Shown here piece by piece: positions 19,707 through 28,951 of a stretch of 38,191 bases of DNA. The first letter of the stretch is position 1. Every line of letters starts with the position of its first letter. Under the pieces are notes generated by a model. The model did not search any database, had not been told where the DNA came from, and worked only from the letters and a program-made list of their open reading frames with translations. This DNA is from CAJBLF01 sp964495905 (GTDB taxonomy: Bacteria; Patescibacteriota; Gracilibacteria; Absconditabacterales; Absconditicoccaceae). A program made the translations under genes and the position numbers. Where the stretch lies: NCBI GenBank assembly GCA_964495905.1, contig CAZBWN010000049.1, positions 1 through 38,191 of the forward strand. The letters are read 5' to 3'.

Positions 19707-19872
19707 ATAGTATACAAATAAAAACTTTTTTGGAGTATAGGGATAGTGGAAAAGATTTGAAGAGGAGATTTTTATTCTTTTTTTTCCATCTAGTAAAATA
19801 CATACTACATATACTTCATAAGAAAAAGCAAGTTATAAATAGCCAAACCTCGCAAAAACTGCGGGGTTTTTT
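19707..19872 (+). ncRNA. Possible small RNA or leader ending in a terminator
   Basis: No gene is seen between the small anchored protein and the first fibre gene, yet a clear plus-strand terminator lies at 19846-19872 (AACCTCGC, 7-nt loop, GCGGGGTT, then T6). Nothing protein-coding on the plus strand precedes it. A short transcript starting near a TATAGTATAC box (19705-19715) would be about 150 nt. The region is purine-rich and very low in GC. This is only a candidate. Confidence 0.25.
19846..19872 (+). terminator. Plus-strand terminator upstream of the fibre genes
   Basis: An 8-bp stem (one T-G pair) with a 7-nt loop followed by six T. It directly abuts the -35 box of the next promoter and would insulate the fibre genes. 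Confidence 0.65.
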
Positions 19873-19898
19873 GACAGGAAAAAAAATGGGGATACAAT
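19871..19898 (+). promoter_or_regulatory. Promoter of the collagen/YadA-like fibre genes
   Basis: Consensus TTGACA (19871-19876), a 16-bp spacer and TACAAT (19893-19898). The leader to the ATG at 20014 is about 110 nt and contains a low-complexity pyrimidine tract of TTTCAAT-like heptads (about 19955-19996). Confidence 0.65.
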
Positions 19899-20013
19899 TA
19901 AACATGGAAACATGGAAATATTGAAAAGTGGAAAAATAAAAAAAATACCAACATCTTTCAATTTTTCAATCTCTCAATCTTTCAACTCTTTTAGTTCTTT
20001 TAATTCTATTCCC

Positions 20014-22215
20014 ATGAAGACCTATTCCCCAAAATCATTTTCTTTCCTCAAGTATTCTACACTTTTTGTGTTGGGTATCTCTGCGGTGTATTTCGCTTCT
20101 GCATATACCAGCATAAATACTACGCTGACCAATGCTACGCAGTATATCCAAAAGATACTCCTGACCTCCAATGGTAATCAAGATGGAACGACAGGAATCA
20201 TCTTGGATGGAACTACAGGTGGTGGGGTAACAATCAGTAATTTAATAAGTGCTATCGCTCTTGGAACTGATAGTAATGGAAAAATAATAGCTTCAACAAG
20301 CGGGAATCTTTATGGATTTATCAGTTGATATGCTTTGAGTTGACCCACAGGTGCTATTTGACCTCAAGGAATTCAAGGTGTTCAATGAACACAATGATTA
20401 ATAGGTGTAACCGGGGCGACTTGACCTATAGGACCTCTAGGTGGACCTTGAATGCCTGGAATAAATGGAATCAATTGAGTGACTTGAGCGACTTGACCTC
20501 AGTGATCCCAAGGTATTCAATGAATACAATGACTTGTAGGTCCCACTTGAGCAACATGAGACACTTGACCTCAAGGACTTGCTTGAACTGGATGATGAAC
20601 TGGATACTGGGTCGCTGTACCATGAGGTATAGGATATACAGGATGAGATATAGTAACCAATTGATTTATCTCTAGATGAGATTCAGTGATTGCTAGTTGA
20701 CAGTGGGCTACAGCGATGGGATACAATACAAAAGCAAGTGAACTAATTTCTACAGCGATGGGATCATCTACAGAGGCTAATTGAATGTTTTCTACAGCAA
20801 TGGGTAATGGATCACATGCGAATGGAAATGGATCAACAGCAATGGGAGCAGTTACACAGGCTAATTGACAATATTCAGTAGCGATGGGTTTTCATACGAT
20901 TGCGTATGTCTTTGGATCTACTGTGATAGGAACGTATAATGTATGATTATCAAATAGTATATTTGAAATCTGAATAGGAAGCATCTGAAACCCTTTGAAT
21001 GCACTGACAGTTCTTACTGGTGGTTTTGTAGGTATCGGAACAACTACACCAGCATATGCTCTTGATGTGAATGGAACAGGTAGTTTTAGCTGACTTTGTT
21101 TAAATACTGATTGTATATCAGCTTGGCCTGCAGGAAGCACTGGATACTGGGTCGCTGTACCATGAGGTATAACATACACAGGATGAGATATAATAACCAA
21201 TTGATTTATCTCTAAATGAGATTGAGTGACTGTTAATTGATGATATTCTACTGCATTAGGATATCGAACAAATGCTAATGGATTCGCTTCTACAGCAATG
21301 GGAAATCAAACAAATGCTAATGGAGAATCTTCTACAGCAATGGGATTTATAACAAATGCCAATTGATATAGATCTACTGCGATGGGACTTCAAACAAGTG
21401 CTAATGGAACAGGATCTACATCTATGTGATACCAAACAAATGCTAATGGAACTGCATCTACTGCAATGGGATTTCAGTGCGGGGCTAATTGAGATAGTTC
21501 TACAGCTATGGGGTATAGTACAAATGCTCTTTGAGATTATTCTACTGCGATGGGATCGTATACCTATGCCAATTGAGGTCAATCCACTGCGATGGGTAAT
21601 AATACATTTGCGGATTGATATGCATCTACTGCAATGGGAAGTGCAACACATGCTGTTTGAAATCGATCTACTGCAATGGGATTTAATACACAAGCTAATT
21701 GATGATTTTCTACTGCGTTGGGATATCGAACAAATGCAAATGGAGATTACTCTACAGCGTTGGGACAAAGTACGCATGCTAATGGATCAAAATCTACTGC
21801 GATGGGAGAAAATACATTTGCGAGCGCAGATATTTCTACTGCAATGGGACAAAGTACGCATGCTAATTGAGATGCTTCCACAGTGATGGGTATAGGTAAT
21901 ATCTGATTGGCTAATAGTATATTTGAAATCTGAATAGGAGATCGTCTTCGTATCACGACTTTAAACGCTATGACCGTATTTACTGATGGTAAAGTGACTA
22001 TTGGTACAACGATCTTTAATACTATATCATCAGGTGCTTTGCTTACTGTAGAAGGCGGTATCAGATCAATCAAAAAAACAGCTAATCCTTGTCTAAATAC
22101 CACGGATTATCCGGAATGAACATTATTTTATAATGATACAAATAATTATTATTGTTTTTGTGATGCTACTAATAGTAGTGTAAAAATGGCTGATGAAACT
22201 GTAAGTTGTTTTTAA
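20014..22215 (+). CDS. Collagen-like and YadA-head repeat surface fibre protein 1
   Basis: A 733-aa protein in code 25. An N-terminal hydrophobic segment (YSTLFVLGISAVYFASAY) is a signal anchor. Residues 110-196 are an uninterrupted Gly-X-Y collagen-like stretch of about 28 triplets (GPTGAIGPQGIQGVQG...). The rest is mostly 14-residue YadA-type head repeats (for example STAMGNQTNANGES), which form left-handed beta-rolls in trimeric adhesins. Two linker blocks contain GIGTTTPAYALDVNGTGSF and GYWVAVPGGITYTGGDIVT, a pattern also seen in phage tail-fibre and S74-type proteins. The C-terminus is a small domain (NNYYCFCDATNSS), not the outer-membrane barrel of YadA. About half of the structural glycines are TGA. 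Collagen and YadA heads both need trimers, so a trimeric surface fibre is expected. Confidence 0.85.
20341..20600 (+). repeat. Collagen-like Gly-X-Y tract of fibre 1
   Basis: About 28 consecutive triplets with Gly as TGA, GGA, GGT or GGG at every third codon. The periodicity is unbroken only when TGA is Gly. Confidence 0.9.
20700..21900 (+). repeat. YadA-head-type 42-bp tandem repeats of fibre 1
   Basis: Degenerate 14-codon units centred on TCT-ACT-GCA-ATG-GGA ... GCT-AAT-GGA/TGA. Longest array 21240-21900; a shorter one at about 20700-20920. Confidence 0.85.
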
Positions 22216-22269
22216 ACATATACTATGATTATCCAGATTAATAATTTTACCTTCTATAATATTATATCC

Positions 22270-25200
22270 ATGAAAACCTATTCCCCAAAATCATTTTCTT
22301 TCCTCAAGTACTCTACACTTTTTGTGTTGGGTATCTCTGCGGTGTATTTCGCTTCTGCATATACCAGCATCAACACTACGCTGACCAATGCTACACAGTA
22401 CATCCAAAAGATATTCCTGACTACCAATGGGAACCAGGACGGAACTACGTGAATCATCTTGGATGGAACTACGAGCGGTGGAGTAACTATCGCTAATTTG
22501 ATGAGCGCTATCGCTCTTGGAACTGATAGTAATGGAAAAATAATAGCTTCAACAAGCGGAAATCTTTATGGATTCATCAGTTGATATGCTTTGAGCTGAC
22601 CCACAGGTGCAGTAGGAGCCGTGTGAGCAACAGGAGCTACTTGATCTCAAGGTATTCAATGAATTCAAGGTATTCAGTGACTTATCTGACTTCAGTGAAT
22701 TCAGGGTATTCAATGATTAATGGGAGTTACTTGAGCAACAGGAGTTACTTGAGCAACAGGAGCTACTGGTGCTATTTGACCACAATGAATTCAAGGTATT
22801 CAATGAATTCAAGGGAATGTCTGACCTATAGGACCGGCTTGAACTCCAGGTACTCCTGGTGCTCCTTGAACTCCAGGCGCTACTGGAGCCACATGAGCGA
22901 CTTGACCTCAAGGTATCCAAGGTATAGTAGGCGCTTCTTGACCTACAGGTCCTCAGGGATCTACTTGAACAGCTGGTGCTCCGGGTACTCCTTGAACTCC
23001 AGGTGCTACTGGAGCCACTTGAGCGATTTGACCTCAAGGTATCCAAGGTATAGTAGGGGCTACTTGACCTACAGGTCCTCAAGGAGCCACTTGAACTTCA
23101 GGTACTCCAGGTACACCCTGAACTCCTGGTGCTGATTGAGCAACAGGTGCAACTTGACCTCAATGAAATACAGGTGCAACCTGACCTCAATGAGTTTCTT
23201 GAACAGGTGGATGAGATAATTATTGGACAGCAATAAATACTGCTAACTATAGTTGAATAACATATACAGGATGAGATATAGTAACCAATTGATTTATCAC
23301 TAGATGAGATTGAGTGATTGCTCCTTGAACGGGTTCTACAGCGATAGGACATCTCTCACATGCTCTCTGATTATATGCTACAGCGATAGGAGTTAATACA
23401 TATGCTAGAGGAGATTACTCTACGGCAATGGGAGATGCTACAGAGGCTAATTGATGGATAGCTACAGCGTTGGGATTTGCTACCAAAGCTGCTTGAGATA
23501 ATTCTACGGCAATGGGATATAGTGCATATGCACTAGGATATAATTCTACGGCGATGGGAAGACAAACAACTGCGAGTGGAGATTATTCTACAGCGATGGG
23601 ATATCGATCAATTGCGAGTTGATTCGCTTCTGTAGCTATGGGAAGTAGCGCACATGCGAGTTGAACAGCATCTACTGCGATGGGATCAAGTACATTTGCA
23701 AATGGAGATTACTCTACAGCGATGGGTGTAAGCACAACTGCTATTGGAAATTATTCTACAGCAATGGGAGGAAGCACACATGCGAATTGATATGGATCAA
23801 CTGCAATGGGATATAATTCTACAGCTGATGGAAATTATGCTACAGCGATGGGAGGAGCTACACATGCGAATTGACAATATTCTACTGCAATGGGAGCTTT
23901 TACTTATGCGAGTGGATCATATTCTACAGCATTGGGAAAATATAATGTCTGATTAAATACTAGTATCTTTGAAATCTGAATAGGAACTGATAATATTAAT
24001 AGAAAAAATGCTATGACAGTTCTTGCTAGTAATGGTAATGTCGGTATCGGAACTACTACTCCAGGGGAACAATTGGAAATTTATAAATTGCTTGGAGGAG
24101 GGACTCTTCAGCTATCACAGGGAACAAATGATTCAAGTGTTGTTATAGGACAAGTTGATTTCTTTAATAAAGCAACTCCATCTCCTCAAGTATCAACTCG
24201 TATACAGAGCGTCAGGTCAGAGAATAATTATTACAATACTGATTTAAGATTTTTTACAAGTCCTAATGATGGAAGTATCACAGAAAGAATGAGAATTAAG
24301 GGTAACGGCAATATCGGTATCGGAACAAGTGGGCCTTTATATACTCTTGATGTAAGTGGAACAGGGAGCTTCAACTGACTTTGCTTAAACGGTGATTGTA
24401 TATCAGCTTGGCCTGTAGGAGGTGGAAGCACTGGATATTGGTCTCCAGTACTATGAGGTATAGCATACACAGGATGAGATATAGTAACTAATTGATTTGT
24501 TTCTAGATGAATACAAGCAGTTGCTAGTTGAAATTACTCTACAGCAATAGGCGCGTATGTAAATGCAAATTGAAATCAATCGGTTGCGATGGGAAATGGA
24601 TCTACTGCTAATTGAGATGCATCAATAGCAATAGGAGAAGCAACAACTGCGAATTGATATGCATCTACTGCAATGGGACGCGAGACAAATGCTTCTGGAG
24701 ATTATTCTACTGCAATAGGATATAATACAAAATCTTTTTGATATTATTCTACCGCGATGGGAGCACGAACAACCGCTAATTGATTCGCTTCTACTGCGAT
24801 GGGATATAATACTACTGCCAGTTGATATGCTTCTACTGCGATAGGATATCAAACGCATGCTAATTGACTTATGTCTACAGTATGAGGATTTGTTTCTACA
24901 GCGAGTGGAGAGTATTCTCTAGCAATAGGAAATAGCGCGTTTGCTTTGGGAAATAATTCTATAGCGTTGGGGTATGGAACCTATGCAAATTGAAATTGAT
25001 CCGTATCAGTGGGATATAGCACAACAGCTAATGGATATAATTCTACTGCATTGGGTTCTTCAACAATTGCTAGTGGAGGTCAATCTACTGCAATGGGTAA
25101 TGGATCTCAGGCTATTTGAGAATATTCAACTGCGATGTGAGCAAGCACTATTGCTAATGGATATGTTTCTGTAGCGATGTGAGCAAGCACTATTGCTGAT

Positions 25201-25518
25201 GGAAATTATGCTACAGCAATGGGACATCTGACATATGCTAATTGAAATCAATCAACAGCAATGGGAGAAACAACAATAGCTAATGGAACTAATTCTCTAG
25301 TTCTATGAACATATAATCTATGATTTACCGATAGTGTATTTGAAATCTGAATAGGAAGCATCTGAAATTCATGAAACGCTCTTACGGTACGAAATGTCTG
25401 ATGAGTAAAGGTAAGTGATTCTACTGTGAGTTGTGCTGGTGATAAAATCTGAACAATCAAATTCGATTGAACTCATTTTCAATGATGTACATCGACAGGA
25501 TGGCAACGATTTAATTAA
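22270..25518 (+). CDS. Collagen-like and YadA-head repeat surface fibre protein 2
   Basis: A 1082-aa paralogue of the preceding protein. The first 109 residues are almost identical (MKTYSPKSFSFLKYSTLFVL anchor; NATQYIQKIFLTTNGNQDG). The collagen-like tract is longer: 68 Gly-X-Y triplets from residue 110, in which I count 32 TGA codons. Block repeats such as GTPGTPGATGATG and GPQGIQGIVGA show internal duplication. Two arrays of 14-residue YadA-head repeats follow (about residues 350-565 and 755-1020), separated by a domain containing GNVGIGTTTPGEQLEIYKLL, RFFTSPNDGSITERMRIKGN and a second GIGTSGPLYTLDVSGTGSF unit. The C-terminus is KIGTIKFDGTHFQGCTSTGW. It begins 55 nt after fibre 1 and has no visible promoter of its own. 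Function is inferred as adhesion or host contact. Confidence 0.85.
22597..23215 (+). repeat. Collagen-like Gly-X-Y tract of fibre 2
   Basis: 68 consecutive Gly-X-Y triplets, with glycine encoded by TGA in 32 of them by my count and by GGN in the rest. DNA-level block repeats such as CCTCAAGGTATCCAAGGTAT recur. Confidence 0.9.
23330..25320 (+). repeat. Two arrays of YadA-head-type 42-bp repeats of fibre 2
   Basis: Arrays at about 23330-23950 and 24530-25320. Units follow S-T/V-A-M/I-G-x-x-[ST]-x-A-x-G-x-x, and the Gly after Asn is GGA in some units and TGA in others. Confidence 0.85.
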
Positions 25519-25569
25519 TACTATGCCATTCTTATCTTAAAAAAACTTTATCTTACTATACAACACCCC

Positions 25570-27021
25570 ATGAAACACATCACTAAAAAGTATATACAGA
25601 AACGACTGCTCTGAGCAGGTATTTTTCTCTGATGAGTCACTACCGTATATATATTCGCACTATTCGCTTCTACAGAACTCCGTTTTGATGATGCACTTAC
25701 AGGACAATTCTGAACGGGTATTTTTACCTATCGTGCAGATATCGATTTCTCTTATGGAGGAAATAAGAAAATCTGAATGTATCTCCCGAGGATTTTGGAA
25801 GTGTTGTCTACCCCTGAAGTGGTAGTTTTGGATTGAGGAAACACAGGGTTGTGTTATGGTAAGATCAGATGAATATATTATAATAATGAGAGAGGTGAAA
25901 GAGTACGGCCTTTGGATCAGAATACGCTTACAGGATTACAAGCACTAGATGCTTCTTATAGTGGCATGCAATTGAGCGGAGGTTTATTCACTCGTTGTAC
26001 GGGTCTTGGTGGTACCCTAGGAAATGTATATGGACAACTTACAATAACAAACCATACTACAACATATTATCTGATGGGAGGAACTACGTATGATTTTTCA
26101 TGAAATATCCATGGGACATGATTGGCTTGATCACTCCAACGGATGAACAATAACTTGAGTGGATATGTCTGGGATAATTATGGTGGAATCGGTATTATAC
26201 TACAAAGTACGGGATGTATAGATTCTCGAAGTCCAGACACGAATACTGTTTGTGCATGAGCATCACTTGTCCAAACCAGCACGTGTGGAAATACGCAAAC
26301 TGTTATTTGAACCAAAAATTGTACTGTCCCAGGATGAGCTCTTATGCTTACCAAAGATAATTGTACATCAAATATCACCTCAAGCTTACCTTGAGCAAAT
26401 GCAAGTAATATAGATTATTCACCAAGTTATTATGATAGAAGCTGTGAGGGTCCAAAAAGCACAATAAAGCATGGAAGTGCAGCACCTTTGTGTTCTGCAT
26501 ATACTCCTGAGCTCAACTGAGCATATGAGTTTGCACGCAGTTTTGATATTACGACAATAAATACATGTGCGAACGTAAATATGTATGGTAAGCTAATCAG
26601 AAAAGATTTAGCTAAGATGATGGTCAATTTCTCTGAAAATGTATTTGCTAGAACTGGTATCATGGTAGATGATCCAAGATGTGAATTATTCAATGATATC
26701 TCTGGCGAATCACTACAAACAAAAGAATACATCAAAAAAGCTTGTAGATATGGTTTGATGGGATTGCACTCTGATGGAATCGTACCAAAAGATCAATTCA
26801 ATCCTTATCAAGAAGTAACGAGAGCAGAGTTTGGTACTGTATTATCTAGATTTATATGGAAATGAGATTATAATACTGAGGATGCTACACTTTACTATTC
26901 CAAACATCTTGATAACCTCAAAAAGATAGGTATCATGACAAAAATAGATGTTCCGTTTATGAAAGAATTGAGAGGATGGGTGATGCTTACGATGCAAAGG
27001 ATCTATGATAAAGTGAAATAA
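25570..27021 (+). CDS. Secreted surface protein with C-terminal SLH-like anchor
   Basis: A 483-aa protein in code 25. After a basic N-terminus comes a signal/anchor helix (LLGAGIFLGGVTTVYIFALF). Residues about 40-190 are a beta-rich domain that includes GNTGLCYGKIRGIYY and TRCTGLGGTLGNVYGQLTI. A Cys-rich middle (CIDSRSPDTNTVCAGA; TCGNTQTVIGTKNC) precedes the anchor. The SLH-like region spans about 338-480: IRKDLAKMMVNFSENVF, CRYGLMGLHSDG, VTRAEFGTVLSRFIWKGD and KHLDNLKKIGIMTKI, then ELRGWVMLTMQRIYDK. It starts 51 nt after fibre 2 and ends at a terminator, so it closes the fibre operon. It could be the wall-bound partner of the fibres, but this is inferred from position only. Confidence 0.75.
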
Positions 27022-27031
27022 AAAAAAATAA

Positions 27032-27063
27032 AAAATGCCCTGCTCTATTGCAGGGTTTTTTTT
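27032..27063 (+). terminator. Terminator of the fibre operon
   Basis: CCCTGC (27038-27043), 6-nt loop, GCAGGG (27050-27055), then eight T. Confidence 0.85.
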
Positions 27064-27101
27064 CGCTTGCAATCACATTCCTATTTTATATACATTCCGT
27101 C

Positions 27102-27130
27102 TTGACATCAGTGTATGTCATGTAATTAAA
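27102..27130 (+). promoter_or_regulatory. Promoter region of tandem paralogue 1 with palindrome
   Basis: Perfect TTGACA (27102-27107) lies inside an inverted repeat TGACAT-cagtgt-ATGTCA (27103-27120). The -10 is poor (TAATTA or ATTAAA near 27123-27130), which suggests an activator or a less active promoter than those of the next two copies. Confidence 0.45.
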
Positions 27131-27162
27131 TTAATATAAACCAATACAAAAAAACAAAAAAA

Positions 27163-27879
27163 ATGAACAAATCACAATTAACAGTTACCGCAGCAATCGC
27201 CGCAGGCTTGCTTTTCGTATGTATTACAGACTCTCAATACAAAGGGATGACTGTGGAACAAATCAAAGCTAAAGTTACGGATGAAACAAAAGCAGCGTAT
27301 TTAAAATCTGAGGGTGTTGCTATTGATCCAAACAATCAGATTGAATGGAGAAAAGTTGCCCGCATGGCAGTAAAACAATGTGCGGATTTACATCCAAATT
27401 GTGCTGCAAACTGGGAAACTTTCTGCAATCAGAATCCCGAAATCACTAACTGGTTGCACACTATTTGTGGCGAAACAATTGTAAACTATAAAACTTACAA
27501 TTATTTCGAATTCAATGTGATGCTTGCTATCAACAATGGCATCGTATTAAAAAGCACTACCGGTTCGCAATGGAACAAAAAAGAAACAGTTGATTATTTG
27601 ACTACAAAAACCAAAGAATTTTTTGTATCAACTACCATCACTCCAGCACCAATCAGTGATGATATGTTGGAATATGTTGTTGCAATGACAATGTTCAATA
27701 TCAAGACGGCTACGCCTGAAATATTGAAAAATTACACCGGTTCTTCCGATTGGAAATCAACCAAATCTACTGTGGATACCTGTTTGATGACGTATTATGC
27801 AAACACACAGACCTGGCCGATAAACAACCCGGACTATGTTAATTCCTATTCAAAAGAAGAAGAATTAGCTAACGCTTAA
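27163..27879 (+). CDS. Tandem paralogue 1 of an unrecognised 229-240 aa family
   Basis: A 238-aa protein without any TGA in frame; all glycines are GGN. Its frame is also valid in the standard code. The N-terminus is mildly hydrophobic (LTVTAAIAAGLLFVCI) but is not a clean signal peptide. Family motifs shared by the three copies are IEWRKVARMAVKQCADLHPN, FCNQNPEITNWLHTIC, a Y-F..(N/L).MLAINN.(I/L)VL helix, (K)KET(V/I).YL and NIKTATPEILKNY. Conserved Cys residues flank the W-L helix. The protein is predicted mostly helical. It is preceded by an A-rich leader (AAACAAAAAAAATG) and followed by its own terminator, so it is a self-contained cassette. I do not recognise the family. Confidence 0.8.
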   Translation: MNKSQLTVTAAIAAGLLFVCITDSQYKGMTVEQIKAKVTDETKAAYLKSEGVAIDPNNQIEWRKVARMAVKQCADLHPNCAANWETFCNQNPEITNWLHTICGETIVNYKTYNYFEFNVMLAINNGIVLKSTTGSQWNKKETVDYLTTKTKEFFVSTTITPAPISDDMLEYVVAMTMFNIKTATPEILKNYTGSSDWKSTKSTVDTCLMTYYANTQTWPINNPDYVNSYSKEEELANA

Positions 27880-27910
27880 TTTACCGGCAATAAACTATTA
27901 TTATTTCATT

Positions 27911-27940
27911 GAAGGGGGTGTATAAGCCCCCTTTTTTTTA
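27911..27940 (+). terminator. Terminator of tandem paralogue 1
   Basis: GGGGG (27914-27918), loop TGTATAAG, CCCCC (27927-27931), then T8. Confidence 0.85.
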
Positions 27941-27972
27941 TTGCTAAAAAACAATTACACCTTTCTTTCTAC

Positions 27973-28003
27973 TTGACATTCTACTATACTATTTGTATAG
28001 TAG
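27973..28003 (+). promoter_or_regulatory. Promoter with built-in palindromic operator, tandem paralogue 2
   Basis: TTGACA (27973-27978), a 17-bp spacer and TATAGT (27996-28001). Spacer and -10 together form a perfect inverted repeat: CTACTATAC (27981-27989), 5-bp centre, GTATAGTAG (27995-28003). A dimeric repressor bound here would cover the promoter. Confidence 0.75.
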
Positions 28004-28072
28004 AACTTCTGGTGTGAAAAGATAGCAGCAGATAAAATAAACAAAAAAACAAACCAAAAAAACAAAAAAATT

Positions 28073-28795
28073 ATGAAAAAAAATCAGGTAATGGTTCCAC
28101 AACTTGCTATCGCAGGAGGAATCCTTTATGAAATCATCACCAATCCTGAACGCAATGGATTGAACGTGGAATACATCCAAAACATGATCAAGTCTAAGAC
28201 AAACACCAAGTGTGAAGACATGAGCATTGACTATCTTGATACGAACGTTGCAGTGGACTGGAAAACAATTGCTTGTGTAGCGATGAAAAGATGTACGGAA
28301 GTGTACCCGATAAATATCGTTATCGATCTCAAAAGATTCTGTAATCAGAATCCGGAAATTACAGCATGGCTCGATGAAGTATGCGAAAAAACCGAAGTGA
28401 ATGATTCTGAATACAGTTATTTTACCTTAAAACTGATGTTGGCGATCAATAACCAACTGGTTTTGAGTGAAATGGGTCCTCAGCTTACCAAAAAGGAAAC
28501 CATCCAATCCCTTATTGGGCGTACTAATAAGTTTTTTGAAGGCTCAAGCGTCAGCCCTATCCAATCCATCGATGATGATGTCCTGGCATATATAGCGGGA
28601 ACAACAGTGATGAATATCAAAAGCACCCCATCTGAGGTATTGAAAAATCATACCAAACAATCATCTAATTGGAGGATGCTGATCAATAATTACCTCATCA
28701 AGTATTCTACTCACTATATCTCAACATGGCCAATCAATAATTTGGATGCCGTTGAATCCTATAGCAACAAAGAAGAGGTTAATTCCACTACGTAA
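28073..28795 (+). CDS. Tandem paralogue 2 of an unrecognised 229-240 aa family
   Basis: A 240-aa protein, no in-frame TGA, all glycines GGN. It begins MKKNQVMVPQLAIAGGILYE. The family motifs are VDWKTIACVAMKRCTEVYP, FCNQNPEITAWLDEVCEK, YFTLKLMLAINNQLVL, TKKETIQSLIGRTNKFFEGS and NIKSTPSEVLKNH. The Asn-Pro-Glu-Ile-Thr-x-Trp-Leu core and the following Cys are shared with copy 1. Transcription is directed by the palindromic promoter at 27973-28003, and a terminator follows at 28821. Leader sequence up to the ATG is A-rich and lacks a Shine-Dalgarno site. Function unknown; no membrane segment is clear, so it is probably cytoplasmic or exported by an unrecognised route. Confidence 0.8.
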   Translation: MKKNQVMVPQLAIAGGILYEIITNPERNGLNVEYIQNMIKSKTNTKCEDMSIDYLDTNVAVDWKTIACVAMKRCTEVYPINIVIDLKRFCNQNPEITAWLDEVCEKTEVNDSEYSYFTLKLMLAINNQLVLSEMGPQLTKKETIQSLIGRTNKFFEGSSVSPIQSIDDDVLAYIAGTTVMNIKSTPSEVLKNHTKQSSNWRMLINNYLIKYSTHYISTWPINNLDAVESYSNKEEVNSTT

Positions 28796-28820
28796 AATCT
28801 ACAGATAAAATTAGTATTTG

Positions 28821-28848
28821 AAGGAGGCGTATACGCCTCCTTTTTTTT
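28821..28848 (+). terminator. Terminator of tandem paralogue 2
   Basis: A near-continuous palindrome, AAGGAGGCGTA joined to TACGCCTCCTT (28821-28842), followed by T-rich sequence. The next -35 box begins only 11 nt after the stem. Confidence 0.85.
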
Positions 28849-28852
28849 ATAC

Positions 28853-28883
28853 TTGACATTCTACTATACTATTTATATAGTAG
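28853..28883 (+). promoter_or_regulatory. Promoter with built-in palindromic operator, tandem paralogue 3
   Basis: TTGACA (28853-28858), a 17-bp spacer and TATAGT (28876-28881). The palindrome CTACTATAC-TATTT-ATATAGTAG (28861-28883) differs from that of copy 2 at one base. The whole block from TTGACA through the repeat is otherwise identical. Confidence 0.75.
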
Positions 28884-28951
28884 CTATTCTGTTATGAACG
28901 AATCATATCAGATAAATAATTAATATAAACCAAAAAAAACAAAAAAAGATC

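Noticed and set aside
21256..21777. Minus-strand Ser/Cys/Arg-rich frame
   Set aside because: It is the complement of the repeat array and shows only repeat-derived low complexity.
20341..23215. UGA read as tryptophan (code 4)
   Set aside because: Trp at every second or third collagen glycine would destroy the Gly-X-Y pattern; DnaK and rubrerythrin also require Gly.
20700..25320. CRISPR array in the 42-bp repeats
   Set aside because: Repeats are degenerate, in frame and protein-coding (YadA-head 14-mers), with no constant repeat and unique spacer pattern and no cas genes.
20014..25518. Phage tail-fibre genes of a prophage
   Set aside because: The GIGTTTP-like linkers recall tail fibres, but no capsid, terminase, integrase or lysis gene is nearby and both proteins have N-terminal membrane anchors.
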